Source: Dryas octopetala (Eukaryota; Streptophyta; Magnoliopsida; Rosales; Rosaceae). From it: a stretch of DNA of 64,000 nt. The stretch spans positions 496,001 to 560,000 of the forward strand of contig OY992832.1 in assembly GCA_963921425.1 (NCBI GenBank), in the 5' to 3' direction. Shown one piece after another: positions 25,311-37,495 of this stretch. The translations under genes were made by a program, and so were the position numbers. The notes under the pieces were generated by a model, which worked only from the letters and a program-made list of their open reading frames with translations, was not told the origin of the DNA and made no database searches. Each line of letters begins with the position of its first letter. Position 1 is the stretch's first letter.

Positions 25311-26117
25311 CGGAGTCACTCTAGATCACTGGGGCCTCCCCACGGAAGAGTTGATTTTTGGCATTGTGACCATTCAATTTTAGTGCACAATACAGGGTTA
25401 ATAAGTTTAGAAGAGTTAAAAAGCCAAAAACATGTATAGATTAGATATTCTTCCACTACGATTGTGTTTTCATAACAGGGCTCCTCTCTACTCTCTGCAA
25501 AGTGCAAACTATATAAGCTTAATGGATGTGGACTTTATTACATCTTTATATACCGTTCGTACATTGTTACACCAACAATTATACTCTTATTACTTCTAAT
25601 GGCAAAGAGAAAATAGAAATCAAGTCAAATTAACATGAAAAGGGAAACATACTAGAGCATGATTATTTTTAGGAAACTTTAATGTAATTGTTTGCTCAAG
25701 TGCAAGCTGCTCAAGCAGCAATCATTTTGCTCTATAAGTATATGATTTTCTGCAGATTTTGAGGAGATGAAAGGTTATTCAAATAACAACTATGGATCTT
25801 ATTTAAACTGAATAATTTCCATAAAACTAGTAAAAATGTGTACTCTGTTCAAGGCATACCATAAATGACAAACCCTCCAAAAAGAAAAAAGGAAAGAAAA
25901 AAAAAACAGCTATAACTTGATTTGCTTTACTAGAAGATTAAACAGCTTGGGCAGACCACAAAGATTTATAAGAGCCAAAATTTAAATAGATTATTGCAGA
26001 CACATAAACCTTATCATCCACCTCCAAGTAAACTGATTCATTTACCGATCCCCATTGCCAAAGACAGTTAGGTTTCCCCACAAGGTCATTTTGTGTGGGA
26101 AACTGAGATACTGTGAA
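25311..26117. other. Convergent 3' intergenic region
   Basis: It lies between the stops of the PSA2-like gene (+) and the MTP gene (-), so it holds both 3' UTRs. There is no other coding signal. A 20-bp-scale inverted match occurs near 26048-26098 (GTTAGGTTTCCCCACAAGG against TTTGTGTGGGAAACTG). Confidence 0.4.
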
Positions 26118-28955
26118 TCAGGGCTGACTGTTTGGAAGCTTGATAAGTACAGAATGCTCGGGTTTGTGTTCACATTCAAAGTCAAGATGAACAAATGCTC
26201 GCTCAACTTCTGGAAGTTTCTCAAACTTTATCTGGAGGGTCTCTCCAATGGCATGTGCTTCTTTTAAAGGCAGCTCCTCTGGGAGTTCAATGTCAACCTG
26301 TTTCAACAGTATTGACAGTTCTCAATCCATTTTCCCATATAGAGAGCAGATGATATGGTTTAATTCCGTAACTTGTAATGTTACATGACAAGTTTTCCAT
26401 TATGATATTATGAGATTGAAATTGCCAATAATATGACTAACCTCCACAAAGTAAAGAACACCAAATGTGTAAGCACGAACTGTGTCAATACGCTTCACTT
26501 GAGGGTGCCTTATGGCAATATATGTCAATGTTTGTAGGAATTCAGGAGGGGCTGATTGTCCCACCAATGAAACTGCAGTTTGAGACCCCATGTTAGACTA
26601 GTTGAAGTACATACATTAGGAACATTTCAAAGCATCATTAAGAACATATTGTCAATTAATTTTAATAAGATGCAACATGAATTGTAAGGAAAAAGGGAGA
26701 ATAAAGAGAGAAAACTCTTCTTTTTTACTGAGTCATGAAATATTTTTGTGAGACCAAAAGGCAGTGAAGAAAGCTGGAAAAAGTACCTGCATTTTCCATA
26801 ACAGTTCCGGACCAGTTTGTAATCGTGTATACAGCAAGGATGATAGCACCAGTAGGATCAATCCACCAGTAGAACTTATCAGCAAGTACAGCAGCAACTA
26901 ATCCTACTACATTCGTTACGACATCGAAATAGTGATCCTGGCCATTGGCATTCAAAGAAGTCATACAACTTGCAAAAAAATAGAACTTAAATCCCCTCAG
27001 ATCGAGAAAACTACTGAAAAAGAAAAGAAGCAAAAAACCTTTGCATAAGCACGGACAATCTTGTTTCCTGAGCTTCTGCAATAGACCCAGAGTGCAAGTT
27101 TTACCACAGCAGCAAATATCATGATTAAGTACAACCACACCAATTGATCTGAGGACATCTTTTCAGTGGATTCACTTGTAATTAATTGTTCTACAGCCTG
27201 GATCAATACCTGAAACCCTGTAAGGAAGTGGTTGAAATTTATGTATGCAACATAGTCAGGTTTTATTATAGCTGGACGTTAACCTTAGGCATTATTGGTA
27301 TGAAGATGGAAAAAAAAAAAAAGTTAACAGCATAACATTTTCTGCAAGCCTAATTGCATACCTTTATCATTCCTGGTTTGTATCTAAAGTTCGTTCTTTG
27401 TAGTATATACATCATGTTCACTGGAATAACTACCAAGAACTTTTCTAGGATTATATAATATTCACTTAAAGATTATTATTTTTTCCTGCAGAGTAAGGTG
27501 TCATTGAGCACATGAAAGGAATGTTTCCTTGCATTAAAGGTCTGGGTTAAATTGGCCATTATTCATGATCTTTGATGTTGCCAATGGTTGGTGATTTGGA
27601 CAAAAACCATGGTGAAAATCCGAAATCAGGCAGACATTGGTTTTCCTTCATCTTCAAAAAACAAAGTAGATGCTAATAGATGATATAAGACAAATTCTAA
27701 TGGCAAGAAAAGCTAGAAAGACATACATACCAAGTGTAGCCATGATAGCAGCAAAGATGACTATACCAACGGGCTGCATCCTCAATTTTCCAATAGGATA
27801 TTTATAAATATTGATGTTCTTCATTGCCAAGTGAGTGAACCAAAGTATGCCACCAGCCATGAGATCTAGTAAGGAATCTAGTGTTGATGCAGCAATGGCT
27901 ATGGACCCACTCTTTACAGTAGCATATATCTGGACATTCCAAACTTCTTATCATAACAGTGTAAATGAAAACATGAAATAACACACAAATTGTTATCTGT
28001 TTCATTGTATGTGCCGGTAGAGTAACGGTAGGTGTACCACATTTTTGGTACCACATGTGTACCACATCTCTAATAGAGTCGGAACTCACCTATACAAGTG
28101 GGTCCCAGAGGTGGTATTAAAAGTGTGTACAAATAGTTCTATATGTGGCATTATCATATGAAAATGAGGTTTTTTCATCTGTACATATTCTTCTCATTTC
28201 ACATATCTCATATACCATAAATCACAGAAATCCTTAACCACTGCATTCATTCAAATCCAAAAAACTTTTTAGAATTTGATTAATTGCTGCTGAAGCAAAT
28301 TAGAAAAGGTACCTTAAGTGCCAAGAGGACTACATTTGCATAGTTGGAAATCTTCATTGCTCTTTCATGTTGTGCTTGTTCCTCGAAATCTTCCTCATTG
28401 ATGCAGTCATCTGCCACTATAGAGTCAACTTCCTCAAAGGATCTAAGTGTTGCAAATTGTCTTTCATAGTATTCCTTCTCTCCTACAATTTACAGCAGGA
28501 TATCAATTGTTTGTAAGAAACCAAGGCATATATAGAAATTACAACTTCATTACTTCAAGAACTAACAGTACTCTGTTTAGTTGCTAAGAAAACAAATGTG
28601 TCTTTTCACAGAATAACAGAATCACATAAGCATTTGACCCAAAAATAGAAAAAGAAAATAAATGTTTCTTCATGCAGTTCCTAATCATTGGAACTTTTTT
28701 CTTCACAAACATTTGGGTACAGGCATGCATTTTCTAAGTTATGAAACAAACAGAGTTAGAGAGAAGAGAGAGACCTTGGCTTAAGCCTGTGGTTCGAGAG
28801 TAGTCGATGACGTCAGGAGACTCGGGGTCCAGACCAGTTCGGACCTTATGAGGGAGCTTCGAAACGAAGTCGTTTCTGAGTGAGTCAAACGAGTTACTTC
28901 GTCCACCGTTCCCCAGCAGCGACGCTTTCAATCCCGTATCCGTTTTTCCCTCCAT
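26118..28955 (-). CDS. Manganese-type cation diffusion facilitator (MTP9/MTP10-like)
   Basis: A metal tolerance protein of the Mn-CDF clade, a proton antiporter moving Mn2+ out of the cytosol into endomembranes or out of the cell. Seven exons: 28955-28775, 28482-28313, 27929-27731, 27217-27039, 26937-26787, 26572-26442 and 26297-26118, giving 396 residues. The first exon encodes a hydrophilic N-terminus starting MEGKTDTG. The two metal-site motifs are the DxxxD pairs typical of Mn transporters: DSLLD at 135-139 in the second membrane span and DHYFD at 244-248 in the fifth. The cytosolic C-terminal domain follows ([10 protein letters not shown], then [14 protein letters not shown]). Length and domain order are normal. 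An upstream in-frame extension exists but lacks family similarity, so MEGK was chosen. MTP10 rather than MTP11 is suggested by the tail, with moderate certainty. Confidence 0.9.
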
Positions 28956-31900
28956 TCGGACCCCCCAAATTAACCGATTAACCCGGCTACGAATCAATCT
29001 CTCTTTCTCTCGCTCAGAAGTAGCAGATCTTAAAAGACACAACTGTGCTACCTGTAAATTGAATTTCGCAGCAAATATAACCGACTGTCTCTTTTTTGTC
29101 AAAGAAAATGCAAAATAAACACCGGAACGAGAACGACACGTAGTATTTATGTATGGGCTTATTTATATTTATGTAGTATTTTTGTCTTTATCTTTTTAAT
29201 TGAGGAGAAAAGAGAATTCCAAAAGAAATGAAGGCCTGAGAGGCTGAGAGCTAAAGATAAGAAATACGAGGAAGAGATGAAAGAGAATAACAAATAAAAA
29301 ATAAAAATTATTAATTATTTTATTTTTGCATGATTAGAGTGATTTTCATATAGGAGCTTAATTTCTTCATGACTTTGTCCAGACCTTAATTATAGCTTAA
29401 TTAACGATCCAAGTCCAACTATGAGAAGCAGAATCAACGAACATGAATGCAATGCGGACAAAGAGGTATAGCTGGTTTAGTCCTATGGGGGTACGTACAT
29501 ATGCGGTATGCCTCTTGCTGGTGAACAACTCAGTTTAATATTATTTAATCTATTATATGATATGAGTTTCTTTAATTAATGATTTTGAAATGAGATCAAG
29601 GAGCTGCATTCAATTTTCAATTATTATTTGAAGGCCAATAATGGCTAGAACAATAAAAATACAAGTCATAGGGCATGTTTGGCTCACGGGACTGACTTTC
29701 ACCAAAGGGGACTGTCTTAAATAAGACACGCATCCCGTGTTTGGTATCAGTGTATCACCAGTCTTTATTTATTTCAAGTGGGATTGTATTATCCGGCTCA
29801 CCTCCCAAAATACACCTCGCAAAATTACACGAGCCCCCTCAGGCCTCACTCAGCCCGACACCCTCACCGAGCTCACTCTCTTTCTCTCTCGACTCCTCTC
29901 AGTCCAGATCGAACACATCTGCAACTCACCAGAGGGAAGAACCCAGATGACAACTACCTGAGAAAAAGCTGGGAGCAGAGTCGCAGCGGAGAGAGAGGAT
30001 CATCGTCGGGAGTCGCGATCGACGGGAATCCAACGATCATCGTCGTCGTAGTTGGTGATGGGTTTGGGTGTAGTGGTCGATCTGTGTTTGGATTTGGAAG
30101 GTGAGGGATCTGTTGGAATGTTTAAGCTTGAACATAGAGAGATATAGAGAGAAACGGAAGATGATGGGTTTGGGTATAGTGGTATGACTTTGGATTTTTT
30201 GTACGTGGTGGGTTTAAGATGATAATGGCTAATGGAGATAATGGATTATGGAGAAGGTTCTAGAGCTGAGGGGATAATGGATAATAGAGATATTGAAAAA
30301 AAAATAAAAAATAGAGATGACTTTGTGATTTTTGATGATGAATCACATTAGTTTATGACGATGATGATAGGGTTCACTACTTGTTTTTTTATAGTAAATT
30401 TTATTATAAAATTATGTGATTGGTTATGAGAATTAATTTATACTCATTTTTTAATATCCAACCACTGTCGTCTAATAGCTAAAAGGCACGCCTCATGTGG
30501 TATATATATAGTACTCGCATATTAATTGTTGTTACTTGATTGTCGTATGTATATTATTATATACGTACATCAACATCATACACATATATAAGTATATACT
30601 ATATAACACAACTACAAGTCTACAACTAGGGTCTAAGAATATAATGTGTAGTGGAAGATGATGGGTTTGGGTGTACTGGTATGTGTTTGGATTTTTTGTA
30701 CGTGGTGGATAACATTTATTGCCATGATCATGAATGACAAATCAAACTCAGCCATAAATGAGTTTCATTAAAGCCGACAAAAAAAAAAAAAAACAAGAGT
30801 ACGACTACTGCGTGCAATGCAAACACCCCTTTGGAAGTTACAGTGTTACAGTGCCAGTACTATCCTCCAATTTCACAAAACAATGACAATTACTTCATGA
30901 GACGTGTTGCTGTCAAACTCGTGACTCCTTCAGAGCTCAGAATCATAACTGATGGAACAAAACTTACCCATCGATGCCACCTGTGTGGTATCACCAGAGA
31001 GAGAGAAAGAGAAAAAGGGAGAGAGAGAAAGAAAGAAAAGGGACGATGGGGATACCACCTATCAGTATCCCGGGCAGGTAAGTCTCACTCTAACTGATGA
31101 TGACCCGAGAAGAAAAGCTAGTTGATGTTTGGGTAGTGGGACACTTTAAGTTCACTTTCCAGGCTCCAGCTGTTGACATGTTTACTTTTCATTTTAGAAG
31201 GGTCCAAAATCCAAATGCATATTCCAATGTACAAATGGTGATGATGCTCGCCACTTAGAGAAAGTTGGGATATCAAAGCATAATTAACTAATTAAGTACA
31301 AAGCTTGGCCAAAAAAAACTAATTAAGTACAAAGCAAACGATATTCATATCTCTGATTTTTGGCTGCGTATGAGAGTATGATTAAGACATTGATTTTTTG
31401 CTCCCTCGCCATAACTATTTGATCTTGATAAATAATTGCACAAATAAATACTGCAAGTCTGCAACAATTAAGCATTTTGTGGTCTTATTTATTATTAACA
31501 TGAATCACCGAATACAAAAAATCAATGCTTGAACTTCACTTTATCATTCAACAATATAAACCTGAACAAACAATAGGCATTGCAGAACAAACAAAGGCAC
31601 GAAGTTTGATTCAAACTAAGTTAAATACTGCAAAACGTTTACAGCTACTTATGAAGTCTGCTATTTTTTTCCACGAGAAATACAGTAGAAAAGCATTAGC
31701 TTCAAACCAAAACAGATCAACTAAAGTAGTTCTGCTCTTCACAGTTACAATTTACAAAAAGAAATTAATAAACAATAAAATTACACAAATTCCCATAAAA
31801 AGAGGATGAGGAGGCAGATGGCTCGTATCCCCTCAGTCAAGAAGCCACATGTTCATTTCTATGCAGGCCGTCTTTTATTGTAGTTTTGAGCCCAGCAGAA

Positions 31901-32147
31901 AACAATGCCTTAGAGCGGTTCTTCATGATATTGTTGCGGGAGAAAAAGCATCCCAATTTGTAACATCCAGACCACTTATAGTCAGAGAAAATATCAACCA
32001 TTTCATCTCTGGCTGAATAGGATGGCTAGCCTTCTCTTTCTGATAAAAGGTTTATGTTGTTTACTTTACATCCCTCGCCTGTAGTATTATAAATGACAAT
32101 TGTCATAGCATTTCCACATATCCTTTCCCCACAAAGACATAAGAGTA
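28956..32147. other. Intergenic region upstream of the MTP gene
   Basis: This 3.2-kb AT-rich stretch lies between the MTP start and the 3' end of the BPG2-like gene. It holds the MTP promoter and 5' UTR (CT-rich near 28990-29010). Around 29670-30250 there is a GC-richer patch with a CACGGGACTGA-type start resembling a transposon end. A pair of similar blocks (GATGATGGGTTTGGGT, then GGATTTTTTGTACGTGGTGG) occurs at about 30160-30210 and 30658-30708. A 15-A tract lies near 30780. No gene is supported. Confidence 0.4.
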
Positions 32148-34893
32148 CTAAAATGAAGTTGAGCCTGCTTCGGTTGTTAACAATGACGAATCAGCAGGTG
32201 ACAGATTCCTTTGGCTCGCTTTGTTCTTCTTCCCACTTTTGAGCTGTGATTTATTTGAAGCTCGGTCAGCCTTAGAGACAATTTTAGAGACTGTAAACCC
32301 GGAAACTTCAAAAATGTTTGATCTATGAGGAAGCAATGAATTGCGAAGAACAACGTCGATACCATCATAGGTCCAAACACTCAAAACTGCCTCTCCTTTA
32401 AGTCCAACAGCAAACCAGCCAAGCCCTGCAGCAGCAATGTCTACCGAACTTGAATCCCAACTGTTTCCACTGATGCGAAATTCCCTTCTCACCCACTGTC
32501 CAAGCTCCTTAACTCTATTCTCTCCAATAGGAGGCTGAAGCAAGGGAAAGTTCATTTCAGCATCAAAATTATATATAAATACAACTATATCCTGCATTTT
32601 TTGTTTTAGCCTCATACCTTAAATATGAAGCTACAAGCATCATACCTGTGTTAACAAGGCAGATGCCTAGGCAAATCTCTTGATTTTGACAAAACTAATT
32701 TTCTTCAGAAAAAAAAATGCCATTTGTATTCAGAAATTAAAGAAAAATAAAGAAAAAAAATCTAAATCACCAAACAACCTATTATACTAACAGAGACTGG
32801 GACATTAAGAAGCCACAGGTATAATATATACAGTGATTATTACACTAGAAAACCAATGGTAACATGTTGAAGATGAATATAACTAATGAATAATGATCTA
32901 GAAAACCAAAGATTTGCAGAGCCATCACTCATCAACTAGTGATAACCATACTTGTAATTGACGACCAAAATGTTCCTCTATCATTGTGCATGCATTTTCT
33001 GTTTTCCCCATGTGCAATGGAAGATAAGGCGATGCCCATGCCGTAATATAAACAGAATCTACAGATGATTCTTCTATATCCAGCCTCATAAGCCCAGCAA
33101 TATGAACTGAATAACCATCCTGTAACAACCAAAGGACAAAAGATATGAGCCATGGTAAATGAAACAAATACTAATATATCACAAGGAACCTAAATTTGCA
33201 ACAGGAGAGATGCTGGAACCCATGATGATCTATGCATTAGAACAGAGTCCAAAATTAGCATAAGGCAATTACTTATTCAAGGGTAAATGAACTTCCAATA
33301 CCGTCAAGTGATCAACTTTCTAGCGAGAACACACAAGCACACACATAATCAGTAAATAAACTTCTGAAAATCAATAGAAAAACCCTTCATTCTTTGATCA
33401 ATGGATTTTCCATGCAGAATAGACATTGGCACTCTTATCATATTTTTGAGATGGTTCCAACTGTTTTGAACTTAAGATGATTCATGTGTACAAAGTAAAA
33501 ACCAAAATTGGAATGGTATAGTTTAAATAAGCAATATCATACGAAAAAATCAATGTGTACTTTCCTACTTCACCTTTATAAACTTTGATCGAGCAATCTA
33601 TCAAAGAAAATTAACAAATTTTTACACTCAACAACACTGCCCCTAAGGTAGTTAATGCTCAAGTAAGCTAACCTTAATCCTGTACGTCCTCGGTTTCAAT
33701 TCCTTGCTAATGTTTACAAGACTATGTTCTTCTCTCATCAACCTAGTAGTAATCTGATGAGGATTCAAAAGCCCCGGCGTATCAAACAACTTGGTATTAC
33801 CAGGAAGAACACCTTCCACTCTAACAATGCCCAATGTTGTTCCAGGCACAGGCGCTTCTGTCAGATGCGTAATCTTCCCTCCAACATGCTTCCCTATCGC
33901 ATTTATCAACGTGCTCTTCCCTGCATTCTGTGCTCCTATTGCCCACACATTCCCTCTCGACCCCGCCAAGCTAACAACATCATCAACAAGATTCTTCAAC
34001 CCCCAATCCCTCACTGCACTTACCAAATGCACACTAGTTATCTTATTCGCTCCGCCCTCCCTCGCTCTTGTCCTAACCCAATGCTCTAACCTTGTTGGCG
34101 ACAAAGAGCTCGGCAAAAGATCTATCTTTGTCACCACAAGCACAACTCTTGGCACATTCCCTGACTTCCCCTGTTTCCATGCTGTGGAATGTTCCTCAAT
34201 TGTCTCTGAAACCAACTTGGCCACCTTTTTGGGGAACGACCCATCAAAGTCTGCCGCGTCCACCACAATTAGCACCACTGACCGGGTCGCAGTCGTCAAA
34301 GCCAACTTCCTCCCAACTGTATGATCAAAATCGAAATCCGGCAGCAAATTCTCCACCGTTGGATCCTTCACTTTTCCGTAGTGCCTCAAAGAGTGACACC
34401 GTGCACAAACCACTGGCTTCTCAGGCCTGAGTTCAACCAAATTGGGGTCAGAACTCAAGTTTTCTGGTTCGATTATGAGACCCCTTTTGAGGAAATCGTT
34501 GAACTCTGGCTCTTGTGCAACTGCTTCCAGATGGTTACCCAAACGATACGTCCTGGGATCCTTTTTCGAGGGTTTGAGGAAGAAGCCAGGTTGTTTAGGG
34601 TCGGAGTTCTGCATGTGAACCCCACAACCGGGGCAGACGTGGAGAGATTGGGCAGTGGCTTCATCGTAATTTCCTTCACGGTTCAAAGGCAATGATTGAG
34701 ATGTAGAAAAGGGTTTGAAGAAAATGGCTGAGAATGGTAAAGAATGAGAATTGGTGGGATTTTGGAGATGGGGTTTTGGTATTGAAGTGAAATGTGAATG
34801 TGGGGTTTCGGTTCTGAACGATTGGGCAATGATAGATAGAGGAAGGAAGGGTTTTAGCTTTGAGAGAGAGTGGTTTCGAGCTATCGATAGCAT
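32148..34893 (-). CDS. Circularly permuted GTPase, BPG2-like (YqeH family)
   Basis: An organellar GTPase related to BRZ-INSENSITIVE-PALE GREEN 2, a chloroplast rRNA-maturation/ribosome-assembly factor of the bacterial YqeH family. Three exons, 34893-33673, 33119-32952 and 32534-32148, give 591 residues. The N-terminus is Ser/Pro/His-rich and looks like a plastid or mitochondrial presequence. Two CxxC pairs (CPGC 87-90, CARC 163-166) form the zinc finger. The GTPase motifs come in permuted order: TKID (G4) at 255-258 before the P-loop GAQNAGKST at 320-328 and DTPG (G3) at 371-374, with APVPGTT in between. The C-terminal part contains LQPPIGENR and the SGNSWD...AGLGW block shared with BPG2. It is probably the BPG2 paralogue, and the target organelle is not certain. 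Confidence 0.88.
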
Positions 34894-35545
34894 TTTTTTG
34901 TTTTTTGGGATTCAAAAACAGAAAGAGGGTTTAGGGTTTAGCAGAGGAGTAAACGGCTTAACGCCCTATTTTGTGCAAGGGTGGTGGGTTTTGGACTTCG
35001 GTCTCCGAAAACGACACCGTCGCAAAATCAAGAATAAATTTTTTTTTTTTCGTCAAGTAAATACACCTTAGACCACGAGTCAAGTAAGCTTCTTTTCTGA
35101 CGTCATAATGATTGAGAAGTAAGTTTTGAATGCATTGGGGTACTTAATGTGAAAAAATACCTTAGACCATGACTCGGTTAAAACTCAACTGAATGCAGCA
35201 GTCCCTCCCTTTTATGTTACTTACTCAAAGGGGTCAACTTTCTGGATTCTGGTACATGAAGAAGCTCTTATAAGCTAAATATTGAGCACACCCTGGTTTC
35301 TTTGGGACAATTGGGTTCATCATTTGCATCCTATTATTAGCACCATTACTTTAGAAAACCACATAAGATCCATAGTCAAAACTCAAAAACAGTCCTAGAT
35401 AATCTAATCAATCGAAAGCCATCTTAATTTTAATAAGCAAAAAATATCCAGCCTTTTACATAGACCACCTGAATTTCCTTCCAACCTTTTATTTTTTCAT
35501 AGCAAAAAGTTACAATATCTTTGAACAAATTTCTAGTTTTATATC
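34894..35545. other. Spacer upstream of the BPG2-like gene
   Basis: It holds the BPG2-like promoter and the 3' UTR of the SINAT gene, which lies on the same strand. No other feature is seen. Confidence 0.4.
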
Positions 35546-36197
35546 TCAGAGTTCTTTCCATATATGTCCAGCAACTTTCAGCTTCAGCTCCTGCCTATTA
35601 CCGCCTGAGAAGAAGAGTGCTACGTTCCTCTGAATGATTAGTCCATCTTGACTGTCACGAACTTTTTTGTGGCTATCACGGATGCTCCGAGGAATTCCTT
35701 GCCACGTTAGCTTTCTGCCACTGCCCCCAACTTCAAGACTATAACTGAATTGCTTTGCCTCATCATCGTCGCCCATGAACCTAAGGAAGGCCATGTAAAC
35801 AGGTGCTGCCCCGATGTGGAAAGCCTCAAAATGCAAGCAGAACTGACGGCCAAAACAGTTAAAAATCTGCACTACATTCAAAAATCACAAGTGGGTTTGA
35901 ATACATTGGTAGATGTTGAACTGAACCAAATACAAGAAGACCGGTTTCATTTTTTGATTATGTGAAGAAGCTAAGCAAGCACCGAAAACATATTTTAATT
36001 TGTCCTCTTTGGGATTAAGAAAGAGTAAAATTTCAAATTATGAATTTCCTACAAAGGAATGGCCTCTACACTAAATGGTTAAAATGGGGAAAAAATGCCA
36101 TCCTGACTCCTGAGATCAATAGTCATTTGACTACTACTTGGTGCTTAAAAAATGTACTTTTTGACATGATTGTTTACACAAATTCAACTAACGTGTA

Positions 36198-36263
<66 letters not shown>

Positions 36264-37495
36264 GGTCAACATCCATGTAGCATTTTCAACTTCTTGGGGA
36301 TTGGATTTAACATATCTATGGTTGAAAGAACACCCATCATGCATGTCAACCTTGTGATCATTTTTAAGATGCATCATAAGGAGTTGGATATCTCCAGTGA
36401 CAGAACATTCAGCTCCAGCATAAGGACAATTGTACGGGCGATATTTACAGCATTTCTCATGCTTTAACTTGCTGTAGTATGGGAATATGTCTTGGCAACC
36501 ATAAATTTGGTATCTACAAGGAAGATCCAGCGACTCTGCTACTTTCTCCAGTGCCAAGCACCTTATATTTCCAAGCTCATTGCGACAAGTGGGGCAACAG
36601 TTGTGTACTCTAGTCTTACAGCTCGAGCATAGAGTATGACCATTTGGACACTATGATATAGACTTCAATAAGTTCTCAGTAGGATAAAATTAAATCTTAG
36701 TACAGCTATATTAAAACCTAAGTGCATGTAATGCAATCAGGAGATCAAGCAATTTTTGTCAATGCATATGACGGAAAAATTAATTTTATGCTCTCCAGGT
36801 ATCAATAGAAAGCAAGCAGAGCCATGAATTTTGTTACGATTTTATACTAGACAGAGCTAACAATCCTGGAGTGTATAACTATATAGAAGATAGGATGATC
36901 TGTGTTTTAAACATAGTGTTAAATAGTCTACGGTGGTATTTCTCAAGTGATGCTTCACATGGGATAAGTAAGCATTCCTTAAGAAATCCAATTTTGGAGC
37001 ACAAGTTTTTCTAAAAGATCAGTCAGCTTCTTATTAATATATTTATTCCGTTTAGTATCAGGAAAAAGAAAAAAGTTAACATAGATCAGTCAACTTTTGA
37101 ATATTTTCTAGGTTGAATTTAATTTTTTTGCAGTATAATGAGTTTTAAATTTCATGTAACTTTGTCAACTATGAGATGCTTCTAAGCCTATTAGTGTCAA
37201 TTGCCCGATTTTCTTATGTTGAAGTATCAATATTCATAAGAGAAGAAATGAATGCTCCATGATTGTGTAACTTTACCTGGTGAATTGGAGGACACATTAA
37301 ATTCATGCAAACAGGACACTCGAGTAGGTCATGCACATTAGTATTTGATGGCATTCCAGGATTTCCAATCAAACCAATGGCAGCTTTTCTGAATGGGGAA
37401 GTCCTTAGATCAGCATTGGAAGTTCCTACATCAGAATCTGCAAATGCCATGCGAGACTCAACTACATCATCACAGAAGCGACCTCCAGGAGACAT
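35546..37495 (-). CDS. SINA-type RING E3 ubiquitin ligase (SINAT family)
   Basis: A Seven-in-absentia homologue. Plant SINATs ubiquitinate regulators of autophagy, hormone and stress signalling. Three exons, 37495-37277, 36650-36264 and 35866-35546, give 308 residues, normal for the family. The start MSPGG resembles that of SINAT2-like proteins; an in-frame TTG upstream was ignored. The C3HC4 RING runs from residue 60 to 95 (ECPVCMN, CPPIHQCPNGHTLC, CCPTCRNELGN). It is followed by the SIAH zinc-finger segment (CRYQIYGCQDIFPYYSKLKH) and the TRAF-like substrate/dimerisation domain ending in HIWKEL. A GT/GA microsatellite sits directly after the second exon's donor. A non-coding first exon probably lies further upstream (an AG acceptor is at about 37521). 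Confidence 0.92.
36193..36259. repeat. Compound GT/GA microsatellite
   Basis: (GT)n from about 36193 to 36215, then (GA)n to 36259, starting 5 bp from the SINAT second-exon donor at 36263. Confidence 0.88.

Noticed and set aside
29737-30104. Plus-strand frames of 69-108 codons in a GC-richer patch
   Set aside because: Three overlapping frames share the patch, none has a recognisable domain, and the patch begins like a transposon end.
31525-31809. 94-codon plus-strand frame downstream of the BPG2-like gene
   Set aside because: Lys/Ile/Asn-rich random-type composition with no domain.
33724-34695. Several plus-strand frames of 112-177 codons
   Set aside because: They are antisense shadows of the long first exon of the BPG2-like GTPase, whose minus-strand frame has clear GTPase motifs.
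36201-36467. Plus-strand frame with RERERE repeats
   Set aside because: It is a translation of the GA microsatellite and the antisense of SINAT exon 2.
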